This document shows, in pieces, positions 1-8,768 of a stretch of 64,000 nt of DNA. The DNA comes from Paraburkholderia sp. DHOC27. GTDB taxonomy: Bacteria; Pseudomonadota; Gammaproteobacteria; Burkholderiales; Burkholderiaceae. Position 1 is the first letter of the stretch, and each line of letters opens with the position of its first letter. The stretch spans positions 113 to 64,112 of the forward strand of contig NZ_QVQV01000005.1 of assembly GCF_003429005.1 (NCBI RefSeq), written 5' to 3'. A program made the translations under genes and the position numbers. The notes under the pieces are model-generated. The model saw nothing but the letters and a program-made list of their open reading frames with translations. It had not been told where the DNA came from and did not search any database.

Positions 1-566
1 TAGCCGTGCTGCTGCGTGTGCGTGTCGATCATGAACTGCGCGAGCGCACGGTGCAGCCGCGCAATCTGTCCGCGCAGCATCGTGAAGCGTGCGCCGGACA
101 GCTTCGCGCCGGTCTCGAAGTCGAGGCCGAGCGGCGTGCCCACATCCACGTGATCCTTCACTTCGAAATCGACCTGACGCGGCGTGCCCCAGCGGCGCGT
201 TTCGACGTTGCCGGCCTCGTCCTTGCCCACCGGCACGCTTTCGTGCGGCAGGTTCGGCATGCCGAGCATCAGGTCGGACAGGCGCTTCTGGATGTCTTCG
301 AGCTGCACGGCGGACGCCTTCATCTCGTCGCCAATGCCGCCCACCTCGGCCATCACCGCGGACGTGTCCTCGCCCCGGCCCTTCATTGCGCCGATCTGCT
401 TCGACAGGCTGTTGCGGCGCGCCTGGAGTTCTTCGGTACGGGTCTGAACGGCGCGGCGTTCGGCTTCGAGCGCGGTGAAGGCCGCCACGTCGAGGGTATA
501 GCCGCGGTCGGCGAGTCGCTTGGCGACGCCGTCGAGGTCTTTGCGCAGCAGCTGGATGTCGAGCAT
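1..566 (-). CDS. serS: Seryl-tRNA synthetase, N-terminal part (cut by window edge)
   Basis: Charges tRNA-Ser with serine in the cytoplasm. The minus-strand reading starts at the ATG ending at 566 with MLDIQLLRKDLDGVAKRL, the standard SerRS opening. It continues through the charged N-terminal coiled-coil arm that grips the long variable arm of tRNA-Ser, and then into the start of the catalytic core (GARFTMLRGQIARLHRAL, then HTQQHG). About 188 of roughly 430 codons are present; the 3' end lies left of position 1. The gene is co-directional with rarA, about 85 bases upstream, so the two may share a transcript. Identification is by protein-family recognition; the aminoacylation motifs 2 and 3 lie outside the window. 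Confidence 0.97.
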   Translation of the reverse strand, partial: MLDIQLLRKDLDGVAKRLADRGYTLDVAAFTALEAERRAVQTRTEELQARRNSLSKQIGAMKGRGEDTSAVMAEVGGIGDEMKASAVQLEDIQKRLSDLMLGMPNLPHESVPVGKDEAGNVETRRWGTPRQVDFEVKDHVDVGTPLGLDFETGAKLSGARFTMLRGQIARLHRALAQFMIDTHTQQHG

Positions 567-651
567 GGGATGGGGCAGGGAATCGTTGTATGAATCAGGG
601 ATTTTAGCGCACCGGCGTGGGCGGCCGGTGCATCGAATGATTGGCGGTGGC

Positions 652-1965
652 TCAGCTCTTCTTCGGCTTGTTCTCGCTGCGCCATTGCGCGTCGAGTTCG
701 GCCAGACGCGCCAGTTTCTCGCTGATCTTGCCTTCGAGCCCACGCGGCGTGGGCTCGTACCAATGCGGCTCGCGCATGCCGTCCGGCAGATAGGTTTCGC
801 CAGCCGCGTAGGCATCGGGCTCGTCGTGCGCATAACGGTATTCGTGACCGTAGCCCAGTTCCTTCATCAGCTTGGTGGGCGCGTTGCGCAGATGCACGGG
901 CACGCCGCGCGACTGATCCTTGCTCACGAAGCGCCGGGCTTCGTTGTACGCCATGTAGCCCGCATTCGACTTGGGCGCCACCGCCAGATAGATGATGGCC
1001 TGCGCCAAGGCCAGCTCCCCCTCGGGCGTGCCGAGCCGCTCGTAGGTTTCGGCGGCGTCGAGCGCGATGCGGGCCGCACGTGGATCGGCAAGACCAATGT
1101 CCTCCCACGCCATGCGGACGATGCGACGGGCCAGATAGCGCGCGTCGGCGCCGCCGTCGAGCATGCGGCAGAACCAGTACAGCGCGCCGTCCGGATTGCT
1201 GCCGCGCACCGATTTATGCAGCGCGCTGATCTGATCATAGAACGCGTCACCGCCCTTGTCGAAGCGGCGCAGATTCTCGGCGAGCGCACTGCCAAGCAGC
1301 GTACCGTCGATCTCGGTGGTCTTCTGCTGGGCCGCCGCTCGCGCAACGATCTCCAGATTGTTGAGCAGCTTGCGGCCATCGCCGTCGGCCGAGCCGATCA
1401 GCGCGTCACGCGCTTCGTCCGTAAACGTGAGGCCGCCCAGTTCCTGCTGGGCGCGCTCCAGCAGCTCGCGTTGCTCATCGACATCGAGACTTTTCAGCAC
1501 GTAAACCGCCGCCCGCGACAGCAATGCGCTATTCACCTCGAACGAGGGGTTCTCGGTCGTCGCGCCCACGAACACGAACAGACCGGATTCGACGTGCGGC
1601 AGGAATGCGTCCTGCTGACTCTTGTTGAAGCGATGCACTTCGTCGACGAACACCAGCGTCTGATGACCGTGCGCGCGGTGCACCTGCGCCGTCTCGACCG
1701 CTTCGCGGATATCCTTGACACCAGAAAGCACGGCCGAAAGCGCGATGAATTCCGCGTGAAACGCATTGGCCATGAGCCGCGCAAGCGTCGTCTTGCCGAC
1801 ACCGGGCGGCCCCCAGAGGATCATCGAATGGGCTTCGCCCGACTCGAACGCGACCCGCAAAGGCTTGTTCGGCCCAAGCAGATGCTTCTGGCCGATCACC
1901 TCGTCAATATTGCGGGGCCGCAGGCGTTCGGCAAGCGGGACGTTGGCACGGGTTTCTTCAAACAT
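652..1965 (-). CDS. rarA: Replication-associated recombination protein A (AAA+ ATPase RarA/MgsA)
   Basis: A clamp-loader-like AAA+ ATPase that acts at stalled replication forks, the bacterial relative of Mgs1/WRNIP1. The 437-aa product opens MFEETRANVPLAERLRPRN. It carries a Walker A (GPPGVGKTT, about residue 50), a Walker B (FVDEVHRFN), a sensor 1 segment (GATTENPSFEVNSALLSR) and the C-terminal tetramerisation domain (GYMAYNEARRFV, PTKLMKELGYGHEY). The start at 1965 is chosen because the family begins with this sequence; a longer frame to 2163 has no family similarity. rarA between lolA and serS is the usual neighbourhood in Burkholderia relatives. Here other genes sit between rarA and lolA. 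Confidence 0.96.
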   Translation of the reverse strand: MFEETRANVPLAERLRPRNIDEVIGQKHLLGPNKPLRVAFESGEAHSMILWGPPGVGKTTLARLMANAFHAEFIALSAVLSGVKDIREAVETAQVHRAHGHQTLVFVDEVHRFNKSQQDAFLPHVESGLFVFVGATTENPSFEVNSALLSRAAVYVLKSLDVDEQRELLERAQQELGGLTFTDEARDALIGSADGDGRKLLNNLEIVARAAAQQKTTEIDGTLLGSALAENLRRFDKGGDAFYDQISALHKSVRGSNPDGALYWFCRMLDGGADARYLARRIVRMAWEDIGLADPRAARIALDAAETYERLGTPEGELALAQAIIYLAVAPKSNAGYMAYNEARRFVSKDQSRGVPVHLRNAPTKLMKELGYGHEYRYAHDEPDAYAAGETYLPDGMREPHWYEPTPRGLEGKISEKLARLAELDAQWRSENKPKKS

Positions 1966-2203
1966 GATGTTTTGTGGATAATCTCGGCTTTCCGGGCATA
2001 GCTCGGCGGGTTGATGCCTGCGCGCACGACACGTGCCCGGGGACGCCAGCCAGCCGGCGCGCAGTCTGCGGCACGGTCCAGCATTATGACAGTGACCGGG
2101 CCGTTCCACGCCCAGCCACGCCAGCGTGCGGCAGACTGACAGAGCAACGAACAGCGACAACATTAGTCACGACATCAGCGACACAGACAGGGACGATAAC
2201 CAG

Positions 2204-3520
2204 ATGGCACAAGATCCACTCGCCGGCGACGCCGGTTCCACCTATGCCCCCCTCACCCCGGTGCCGGACGCCCGGCGCGCGTTCCGCACCGGTGACGCCT
2301 TCGCCCTGTGGTTCTCGCTCGGCATCGGCCTGCTGGTCGCGCAGGCGGGCGCGCTGCTGGTGCCGGGGCTGTCGCTGCCGCACGCGCTCGCCGCGATCGG
2401 CATTGGCAGTGTGATCGGCGTCGTGCTGCTGGCGCTGGCGGGTGTGATCGGCACGGACACCGGGCTCGCCGCCATGTCCTCGCTGCGCCCGACGCTCGGC
2501 GTGCGTGGCGCGTCCGTGCCGGCTGTGCTGAATGCCGTGCAACTGGTCGGCTGGGGCTCGTTCGAAGTCATCGTGATGCGCGACTCCGCCGACGCGCTCG
2601 CCAAACAGGCCTTCGGCCTCTCCATGCCGCTCGTCTGGACGATCATTTTCGGCCTGCTCGCCACCCTGCTGGCCATCAGCGGCCCGCTCTCGTTCGTGCG
2701 GCGCTTCCTGCGCACGTGGGGCATCTGGCTGCTGCTGGCCGGCGCGGCGTGGCTGTCGTGGAACCTGCTGGCCAAGCACGATCTGGCCGCCTTGATGCGT
2801 CGCCCCGGTACGGGTGAGATGTCGTTCGGCGGCGCGATTGACCTCGTGGTGGCCATGCCGCTGTCGTGGCTGCCGCTGATTGCCGATTACACGCGTTTTG
2901 GCCGCCGTGCCGGTGAGTCGTTCCGCGGCACGCTGCTCGGCTACGGCATCGCGAATATCTGGTTCTACGCGCTTGGCGCGATCTACGGCCTCGCCGCAGG
3001 CGGCGGCGACGCCCTGCTGACCGGCGCGCTGGCCCAGGCAGGTGGCGGCTTTGCGCTGCTGCTGATCCTGATCGACGAGGTGGACAACGCCTTCGCCGAT
3101 ATCCACTCGGCCGCCGTCTCGACCGGCACGTTCTGGACGCGCGCCACCGTACCGTTGCTGTCGGCGGCGTTCGGCGCGCTGTGCACCGCCATCGCACTGC
3201 TCGTGCCGATGGCGAAGTACCAGAACTTCCTGCTGCTGATCGGTTCCGTGTTCGCGCCGCTGTTCGGCGTGGTGCTCGTCGATCACTTCATCGTACGCAA
3301 ACGCCGTATCGAGGCCGCCGCGCTCGCCGACCTGCAAGGCCGCTACGGTTTCTCGGGCGGCTGGCATCTCAGCGCTTTCATCGCCTGGGCGATCGGGATC
3401 GTCGCGTATCAGGTCATCAACGAATGGTTGCCGAACCTTGGCGCGACGCTGCCGGCACTCGCCATCGGCGCGCTCTGTTATCTCGCGCTGGTTACGACGC
3501 GCAAAGCCGCGTACGCCTGA
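2204..3520 (+). CDS. cytX: NCS1-family transporter, CytX/CodB-like (pyrimidine or HMP uptake)
   Basis: An inner-membrane secondary transporter of the nucleobase-cation-symport-1 family, 438 aa with about 12 hydrophobic segments. Family marks are FRTGDAFALWFSLGIG at the first helix, the GIIG/IGTDTGLAAM segment, GWGSFEVIVM, and SWLPLIADYTRFGR before the middle helices. The overall pattern is closest to CytX, the putative hydroxymethylpyrimidine transporter. CodB-type cytosine permease is the alternative, and substrate cannot be read from sequence. No TPP riboswitch is visible upstream, which weakens the thiamine-precursor reading. The start at ATG 2204 follows a weak AGGGA; an in-frame ATG at 2126 would add an unlikely hydrophilic leader. 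It is divergent from rarA with about 240 bases between, and is followed by a terminator hairpin. Confidence 0.85.
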   Translation: MAQDPLAGDAGSTYAPLTPVPDARRAFRTGDAFALWFSLGIGLLVAQAGALLVPGLSLPHALAAIGIGSVIGVVLLALAGVIGTDTGLAAMSSLRPTLGVRGASVPAVLNAVQLVGWGSFEVIVMRDSADALAKQAFGLSMPLVWTIIFGLLATLLAISGPLSFVRRFLRTWGIWLLLAGAAWLSWNLLAKHDLAALMRRPGTGEMSFGGAIDLVVAMPLSWLPLIADYTRFGRRAGESFRGTLLGYGIANIWFYALGAIYGLAAGGGDALLTGALAQAGGGFALLLILIDEVDNAFADIHSAAVSTGTFWTRATVPLLSAAFGALCTAIALLVPMAKYQNFLLLIGSVFAPLFGVVLVDHFIVRKRRIEAAALADLQGRYGFSGGWHLSAFIAWAIGIVAYQVINEWLPNLGATLPALAIGALCYLALVTTRKAAYA

Positions 3521-3531
3521 CGCAGCTTGAT

Positions 3532-3556
3532 CGGCCCGCGCAATGCGGGCCGTTTG
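3532..3556 (+). terminator. Rho-independent-like terminator after the NCS1 transporter
   Basis: CGGCCCGC and GCGGGCCG form a perfect 8-bp stem around a 5-base loop (GCAAT), followed by a short TTTG tract, 11 bases after the transporter stop. Confidence 0.75.
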
Positions 3557-3843
3557 CATGACCCCCGAGGCGTGGCTCACTTTTCTCGAACCTCTGCCGA
3601 GCCCGCCATCGCCCCCTTCCCGACGAGATGTGGATTCGGCCTAGTGCTTTTGGCCGAGGCACGCTTTATTGCGAACCGGCCTTATGCTTGAAGTAGTTAT
3701 CAAGCAGCACCAGCGTTTTCAAGATAGATCATCTCGTTTTATCCCAATCGTCGAAATGACCGACTGACCTACCTCGGAAACATGTTTTCACAGTTAGTTG
3801 TCGATTGACAACCAACCATAACTCACTTAACATGAGGGCATTG
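3557..3843. other. Intergenic leader of the HicA-like/HTH module
   Basis: No convincing gene. The stretch becomes AT-richer than its surroundings from about 3650. It holds a small hairpin (CGGCC with GGCCG, about 3636-3655) and a palindrome at 3797-3812, described separately. The promoter of the toxin-like gene should lie here, but no -35/-10 pair stands out. Confidence 0.5.
3797..3812. promoter_or_regulatory. Palindromic operator candidate of the toxin-antitoxin-like pair
   Basis: GTTGTC-GATT-GACAAC is a perfect 6-4-6 inverted repeat, 31 bases upstream of the chosen ATG at 3844. TA operons are usually repressed by the antitoxin alone or in complex at such a site. The second gene of this pair encodes a helix-turn-helix, which fits autoregulation. 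The role is inferred from position and symmetry only. Confidence 0.5.
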
Positions 3844-4131
3844 ATGACTCGTGGAACTCACTCAAAGAAGGAAGTAGAAGATGCACTGGCCTATGCCGAA
3901 TCATGCGGCTGGCGCGTCAAAAGTGGTGGCAAAGGGCACGCGTGGGGAAAGATGTATTGCCCATACAACGACAGCGAGTGTCGGTGCGGAGAATTCTGCA
4001 TCACCAGTGTCTGGAGCACGCCTAAAAATCCTGGCAACCACGCCCGGCTGCTCAAACGGGTAGTTGAGAATTGCACGACTCATCGGCAAAAGCGCGCACT
4101 GCAAACGGTGCACGCCAAGATTGACCAGTAG
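3844..4131 (+). CDS. Small HicA-like putative toxin with a four-cysteine insert
   Basis: A 95-aa basic protein, not recognised as a named family. The order GW-x-V-K-x5-KGHAWG, beta strand, NHARLLKRVV resembles the HicA dsRBD-like mRNA-interferase fold. There a Gly-Ser-His follows a GW-containing strand and a late P-x-H precedes the last helix. Here the candidate catalytic His is H32. C39, C46, C48 and C52 make a CxxxxxxCxCxxxC cluster that could bind zinc and is not typical of HicA. ATG 3844 is chosen because AGGGCA precedes it at good distance. ATG 3832 and a TTG at 3805 have no Shine-Dalgarno, and the TTG lies inside the palindrome. Nine bases separate it from the HTH gene. Base composition is lower in GC than the flanks, suggesting acquisition. 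Confidence 0.6.
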   Translation: MTRGTHSKKEVEDALAYAESCGWRVKSGGKGHAWGKMYCPYNDSECRCGEFCITSVWSTPKNPGNHARLLKRVVENCTTHRQKRALQTVHAKIDQ

Positions 4132-4140
4132 GAGTAACGC

Positions 4141-4665
4141 ATGGAATACGACTTCACCCTCAAATACCAGCTCGCCGCAGACGACTGCGATCTCGACGAG
4201 ATCGTGGAACGCCTCGCCGAAGCGGGCTGCGACGACGCAACCATCGGTGTCGGCCAACCGGGCCGCATCGCGCTAGTCTTCGCCCGCGAAGGCACCAGCG
4301 CACTGCAGGCGCTGCTCAGCGCGCTCGAAAACGTGAAGCAAGCAGTGCCTACCGCACGCCTCGTCGAAGCTGCGCCCGACTTCGTGGGGCTGACCGACGT
4401 CGCCGACGTGGCCGGCGTGTCACGCCAGAACATGCGCAAGCTGATGCTCAGTCATGCCGCTGATTTTCCGATCCCAGTTCACGAAGGCAATCCGTCGGTC
4501 TGGCATCTGTCGGATGTTCTCACGTGGCTCACCACGCGCGGCGGCTATGACATCGAGCCGAACGTGCTGGAAGTTGCCCGTTCGGCCAAGCAGATCAATC
4601 TCGCCAAGGAGGCGCGTCAAATCGAACCGCTGGTTAAGCGGCAGCTCGAATATCTGGTCGCTTGA
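4141..4665 (+). CDS. HTH DNA-binding protein, putative antitoxin partner
   Basis: A 174-aa protein in two parts. Residues 1-80 look like a small alpha/beta domain with alternating strands and helices (MEYDFTLKYQL, IVERLAEAGCDDATIGVG, LLSALENVKQAVP). Residues about 100-145 form a helix-turn-helix of the AlpA/MerR-like type (VGLTDVADVAGVSRQNMRKL, then FPIPVHEGNPSVWHLSDVLTWL). The C-terminus is helical. A strong AGGAG lies 7 bases before ATG 4141. The short gap after the toxin-like gene and the upstream palindrome suggest a co-transcribed, self-repressed pair, with the N-terminal domain as the likely neutralising part. The functional assignment is inference; the HTH and gene pairing are visible. 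Confidence 0.65.
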   Translation: MEYDFTLKYQLAADDCDLDEIVERLAEAGCDDATIGVGQPGRIALVFAREGTSALQALLSALENVKQAVPTARLVEAAPDFVGLTDVADVAGVSRQNMRKLMLSHAADFPIPVHEGNPSVWHLSDVLTWLTTRGGYDIEPNVLEVARSAKQINLAKEARQIEPLVKRQLEYLVA

Positions 4666-4966
4666 GCGGCGCTTAGAAGCGCGGGATGCAGGGTGATGGC
4701 GCGGTTCTGCTTCGGCGTTAGCCGATGTGTAGAGGTTAAATATGTGTCGAAGCGCGAGACTTTTAATTTGCTATCCTGATTAAATGGCCGACCCATTCGT
4801 TGGCCTAAAGCAGGCTTAGGTGGCAATTGCAGCGCAAGCCCGGCTCTCGCTGCGAGATTCACGTCACCGGGTTCGCGCCACGCAAGCTTCGCTGCGGGGT
4901 TGGTGAGACTCACGCCACGAGACTCACGTCACAAGTTTCTCGCCAAAAGCAACAGCGCAAATGAAA
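4666..4966. other. Intergenic stretch without a gene; short direct repeats
   Basis: No supported ORF. Three copies of a 14-mer, GAGAYTCACGYCAC, start at 4854, 4905 and 4919, the last two directly adjacent. The stretch around 4730-4790 is AT-richer. Its function is unknown; it may mark the edge of an inserted segment. Confidence 0.45.
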
Positions 4967-5017
4967 CGGCACCCCAAACCGTTGGAAAACTATCCAACGC
5001 GTGGGGTGCCGCTCTTT
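4967..5017. terminator. Bidirectional terminator between the HTH gene and lolA
   Basis: CGGCACCCCA (4967-4976) pairs perfectly with TGGGGTGCCG (5002-5011). A second stem, CGTTGGA with TCCAACG, is nested inside. The plus side is followed by CTCTTTT and the minus side by TTTCATTTG, so it can stop both the HTH gene and lolA. Confidence 0.85.
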
Positions 5018-5081
5018 TGGGTGCCGCTCAAACCTCGCAATACAAGCTCGACGCGGCGCGCCAGGCCGTGTCGAAAGCCGC

Positions 5082-5804
5082 TCAGCCGTTGATCACATCT
5101 GCACCCTTCGGCACCGTGAACTTGAACGCATCTGCCGGGAGGGACGGATTTTTCTGGATGTTCGAGAAGGTCAGCAAGGTCACGTTGCCGAACACGTCGT
5201 GCAGTTCCATCGCTTGCAGATTGCCGTCCTTGAAGCCAATGCCCACGCGCTGAAATTGCGTGTCCTTGGCCTTGGGGATCAGTTCGAGCCAGTCGATGCC
5301 GCCTTTCACACCGGCATCGTGCAGCGTGAAGTTCTTGTCCAGATCATTGCTGCCGAACAGGATGGCCGCAGGGCTCGCGCCCAGCGCACCGCCAAGTGCA
5401 CGCTCGGTGACCTGGTTCAGGTCTTTGTCATAGACATACAGCTTGTCGCCATCAGCCTGCAAGATCTGTTGGTATGGCTTCTCGTACGACCAGATGAACT
5501 TGCCCGGTCGGGCGAACACGAACGTGCCGCTCGAAGTGGCATTCTTCGGCATGACCTGAGCGGCGTCGCTTGCACTTTGCGCCTTGCTAGGCGCGCGCAC
5601 TTCCTGCTGCACGAAATCGCCACGCGCCGAATGCACCTGGGCGACAAACGCCTTCAACTGCTCAGTGCCGCTCGCGAACGCCTGTTGCGCGACCAGCAAG
5701 GACGCACCAATGGCGACGCTGCCGAGTCCGCGTGCCAGCGAGCGAACCAGTTGGCCGAGGCGGCCAGGATGGGCAGAATGCCCGGCGTATTGCTGCATAT
5801 TCAT
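5082..5804 (-). CDS. lolA: Outer-membrane lipoprotein carrier protein LolA
   Basis: A periplasmic chaperone that takes lipoproteins from LolCDE in the inner membrane and hands them to LolB. The 240-aa product has an N-terminal signal peptide with a hydrophobic core (VAIGASLLVAQQAFASG, cleavage near residue 45). This is followed by the LolA beta-sheet repertoire: ARGDFVQQEV, GTFVFARPGKFIWSYEKPY, QQILQADGDKLYVYDKDL and VPKGADVI at the end. The N-terminus before the core is long (about 25 residues), so an internal start is possible, but the nearby ATGs at 5804 and 5798 are the only obvious ones. It lies immediately downstream of ftsK on the same strand, the usual order in this group, and ends at a strong terminator. 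Confidence 0.95.
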   Translation of the reverse strand: MNMQQYAGHSAHPGRLGQLVRSLARGLGSVAIGASLLVAQQAFASGTEQLKAFVAQVHSARGDFVQQEVRAPSKAQSASDAAQVMPKNATSSGTFVFARPGKFIWSYEKPYQQILQADGDKLYVYDKDLNQVTERALGGALGASPAAILFGSNDLDKNFTLHDAGVKGGIDWLELIPKAKDTQFQRVGIGFKDGNLQAMELHDVFGNVTLLTFSNIQKNPSLPADAFKFTVPKGADVING

Positions 5805-6008
5805 TCTCCGTGGATTGAATCGGACCTGGAATGGGGTAAGGGGCTAAGCGTCACAAGCAAGTGACAAGCGGGTGACAAGCGGGTCACAGGCGCGTAACAG
5901 GCGGATGACAAGCGGCGGCGAACACGCCGCTTGCACAGCCGGGAATGCGGCCACGCACCCGGCACGGGCAACGCGCGAGCACGCCACGAGCAGCACACGC
6001 GCAGCCAA

Positions 6009-8324
6009 TCAATCTGCTTCGCGCGCGGGCGTGAGAATCTCGCGATTGCCGTTCGACGACATCGCCGAGACCAGCCCCGATTGCTCCATTTGCTCGAGCA
6101 GACGGGCCGCGCGGTTATAGCCGATCCGCAGATGGCGCTGCACCAGCGAGATCGAGGCACGGCGGTTCTTGATCACCACTTCGACAGCCTGGTCGTACAG
6201 TGGGTCCGACTCGCCGCCACCCGCGCCGGTTCCTTCGGCGCCCGCAGAACCTTCGTCGCCGTCGCCCGTCACGCCGCCTTCGAGGATGCCCTCGATATAG
6301 TTCGGCTCGCCCTGCTCCCTGAGTTTTTCGACGACGCGGTGCACTTCCTCATCGGAGACAAACGCGCCATGCACGCGCACCGGCAAGCCACTACCGGGCG
6401 GCAGATACAGCATGTCGCCCATCCCGAGCAGCGATTCGGCGCCCTGCTGGTCGAGAATCGTACGCGAGTCGATTTTCGACGAAACCTGGAAGGCCATCCG
6501 CGTGGGCACGTTGGCCTTGATCAGCCCGGTGATCACATCCACGGACGGACGCTGCGTGGCCAAAATGAGGTGAATGCCGGCCGCGCGAGCCTTTTGCGCG
6601 ATCCGCGCTATCAGCTCTTCGACCTTCTTGCCGACCACCATCATCAGGTCGGCCAGTTCGTCGATCACGACCACGATGTTGGGCAGGCGCGTGAGCGGCT
6701 CCGGATCGTCCGGCGTGAGGCTGAACGGATTCGGCAGCTTCTCTTCGCGCTTGGCGGCCTCGTCGATCTTGTTGTTGTATCCCGCCAGATTGCGCACGCC
6801 GACCTTGCTCATCAGCTTGTAGCGGCGCTCCATTTCGGCGACCGCCCAATTGAGCGCATGACCGGCCTGGCGCATGTCCGTGACGACCGGACACAGCAAA
6901 TGCGGAATGCCTTCGTAGACGCTCATTTCGAGCATCTTCGGATCGATCAGGATCATGCGGACCTGCTCGGCGCTCGCCTTGTAGAGCAGCGAGAGGATCA
7001 TCGCGTTGATCCCCACCGATTTGCCCGAACCGGTAGTACCGGCCACCAGCAGGTGAGGCATCTTGGCCAGATCCGCGCAGACCGGCTTGCCGCCGATGTC
7101 CTTGCCGAGGCCCATCGTCAGCGGCGAGGCGGCGTCGGCGTAGACCGCCGAGCCGAGAATTTCCGACAAACTCACGGTCTGCCGGCGCTGGTTTGGCAAC
7201 TCCAGTGCCATGAAATTCTTGCCCGGAATCGTCTCGACCACGCGGATAGACACCAGCGACAGCGAGCGCGCCAGGTCCTTCGCCAGATTGACGATCTGGC
7301 TGCCCTTCACGCCGGTGGCCGGCTCGATCTCGTAGCGCGTCACGACCGGACCCGGATAGGCCGCCACCACGCTGACTTCGACCCCGAAATCCTTGAGCTT
7401 TTTCTCGATCAGCCGGGACGTGAATTCGAGCGTATCGGGAGAAATCGTTTCCTGCGCGGCGGGCGCCGGATCGAGCAGCGAAATGGGCGGCAGCGTGGAA
7501 TCGCCCGGCAGATCGGTGAAAAGCGGCACCTGGCGCTCTTTCTCGACCCGTTCCGACTTGGCCGGCGTCACCACCGGCGGCACGATCATCACCGGTTCGT
7601 GTTCTTCGATGCGCACGCGGCCCTGCTCCACCTTGCCTTCGCGCTTGACGGCGGCGGCCTCGCCGAGCTTGCGGTCGCGCCCGGCTTCACGGCGCAGACG
7701 CGCAAACGTGACCGCCGAAATGATCGATTCACCGACCCGTTCCGCCACGGAGAGCCACGAAAAACGGAAATACAGCGACAGCCCGATGGCCAGCGCGATC
7801 AGCAGCGCCAGCGTGCCGCCCGTGAAGCCGAGCGCGTGCGACACGCCGCGCGCCACGCCTTCGCCGATCACGCCACCCGGCGCACGCGGCAATTGGACTT
7901 TCAGCGACCACATGCGCAGGGCTTCGATGCCGTCGCTCGATAGCAGCACGAGGATGAAGGCGAACGCTTCCGCGAGCCAGCTCGCGTCGCGCGGCTTGTC
8001 TTCGTCGACGGTCTCGTCGAGCGTGATGCGCCGGTAGTTGGCGGAGATGCGCCGGCCGAGCAGCACGACCCACCAGTAGGCGGACAGGCCAAACAGCAGC
8101 AGCATGATGTCGGAAGTCCAGGCGCCCACGCGCCCGGCCCAGTTGGCGATGTGATCCACCTGCGCGGCGTGGGTCCAGCTCGGATCGTGCCGGCTGTAGC
8201 TGACGAGCGCCATCAGCAGGAAGACGCCGAGCGCGACCTGCAGGATCCAGCGGATTTCGGTGAAAAGGCGCGACATGCGGTGCGGCAATGCCTGCGCGCT
8301 CGCGGAATAAGGAGCTTTTGCCAT
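6009..8324 (-). CDS. ftsK: DNA translocase FtsK
   Basis: A septum-located, hexameric DNA pump that clears the chromosome from the closing septum and activates XerCD at dif. The product is 771 aa: four or so N-terminal membrane helices (WILQVALGVFLLMALVSY, SDIMLLLFGLSAYWWVVLL, FAFILVLLSSDG, LALLIALAIGLSLYF), a short charged linker, the alpha/beta motor with Walker A GTTGSGKS near residue 425 and Walker B VVVIDELADLMM, and a C-terminal gamma winged helix (ISLVQRHLRIGYNRAARLLEQME) that reads KOPS. The linker is much shorter than in E. coli, as is normal outside enterics. ATG 8324 (MAKAPYSASAQALP) is preferred over an ATG at 8375 on family grounds. Confidence 0.96.
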   Translation of the reverse strand: MAKAPYSASAQALPHRMSRLFTEIRWILQVALGVFLLMALVSYSRHDPSWTHAAQVDHIANWAGRVGAWTSDIMLLLFGLSAYWWVVLLGRRISANYRRITLDETVDEDKPRDASWLAEAFAFILVLLSSDGIEALRMWSLKVQLPRAPGGVIGEGVARGVSHALGFTGGTLALLIALAIGLSLYFRFSWLSVAERVGESIISAVTFARLRREAGRDRKLGEAAAVKREGKVEQGRVRIEEHEPVMIVPPVVTPAKSERVEKERQVPLFTDLPGDSTLPPISLLDPAPAAQETISPDTLEFTSRLIEKKLKDFGVEVSVVAAYPGPVVTRYEIEPATGVKGSQIVNLAKDLARSLSLVSIRVVETIPGKNFMALELPNQRRQTVSLSEILGSAVYADAASPLTMGLGKDIGGKPVCADLAKMPHLLVAGTTGSGKSVGINAMILSLLYKASAEQVRMILIDPKMLEMSVYEGIPHLLCPVVTDMRQAGHALNWAVAEMERRYKLMSKVGVRNLAGYNNKIDEAAKREEKLPNPFSLTPDDPEPLTRLPNIVVVIDELADLMMVVGKKVEELIARIAQKARAAGIHLILATQRPSVDVITGLIKANVPTRMAFQVSSKIDSRTILDQQGAESLLGMGDMLYLPPGSGLPVRVHGAFVSDEEVHRVVEKLREQGEPNYIEGILEGGVTGDGDEGSAGAEGTGAGGGESDPLYDQAVEVVIKNRRASISLVQRHLRIGYNRAARLLEQMEQSGLVSAMSSNGNREILTPAREAD

Positions 8325-8768
8325 TGATCCTGTTGCGTGTACGGCTAAACGAGCACCCAATGAATGCGCCACCAAACTGGCGGCCTGAACGATCAGCCTG
8401 GTGAGCAGCCGCCAACAGCGGCTGAACGACCGGCCTGCTCAGCGCCCCTCAGAGGCGCTCGGTGACCCTTGGCGCCCCCGAACCGCGCTGATATCTCCTC
8501 GCGGCCGCCGGGTCGTTCGATCCGGGCTATTGTAAACGCAGTGTCGTACGCAAGGCTGTAAATGACAGTAACCGCCGCCCGTCCGGCGTAATTTTGTGCG
8601 CAGAACGCGACAACAGGCTATCGCGCCGATCATTAAGCTTCATGGAGCAGGCCGTCTCCCCGCCCTTTATAATGTCGGACTCATGCCCAAGTACGGTATC
8701 AGCTCAAGTCAAGTTGTTGTCGCGCGGCCTCGCCAAGGCGAGCCGGGCGCTTTTTACGGATCTCCATC
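8325..8768. other. Divergent ftsK/trxB intergenic region
   Basis: No supported gene. It holds the ftsK promoter on the minus strand, which is not pinned down, and the trxB promoter on the plus strand (TATAAT at 8668-8673). Confidence 0.5.
8668..8673 (+). promoter_or_regulatory. -10 box of the trxB promoter
   Basis: A perfect TATAAT about 95 bases before the trxB ATG. No good -35 hexamer is seen 16-18 bases upstream, so an activator or an extended element may be needed. Confidence 0.5.

Noticed and set aside
1966..2203. TPP riboswitch before the CytX-like transporter
   Set aside because: The conserved CTGAGA and ACCTGATC-type blocks are not found in the leader.
3805..3843. TTG start at 3805 for the HicA-like gene
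   Set aside because: It lies inside the palindromic operator and has no Shine-Dalgarno, whereas ATG 3844 has one.
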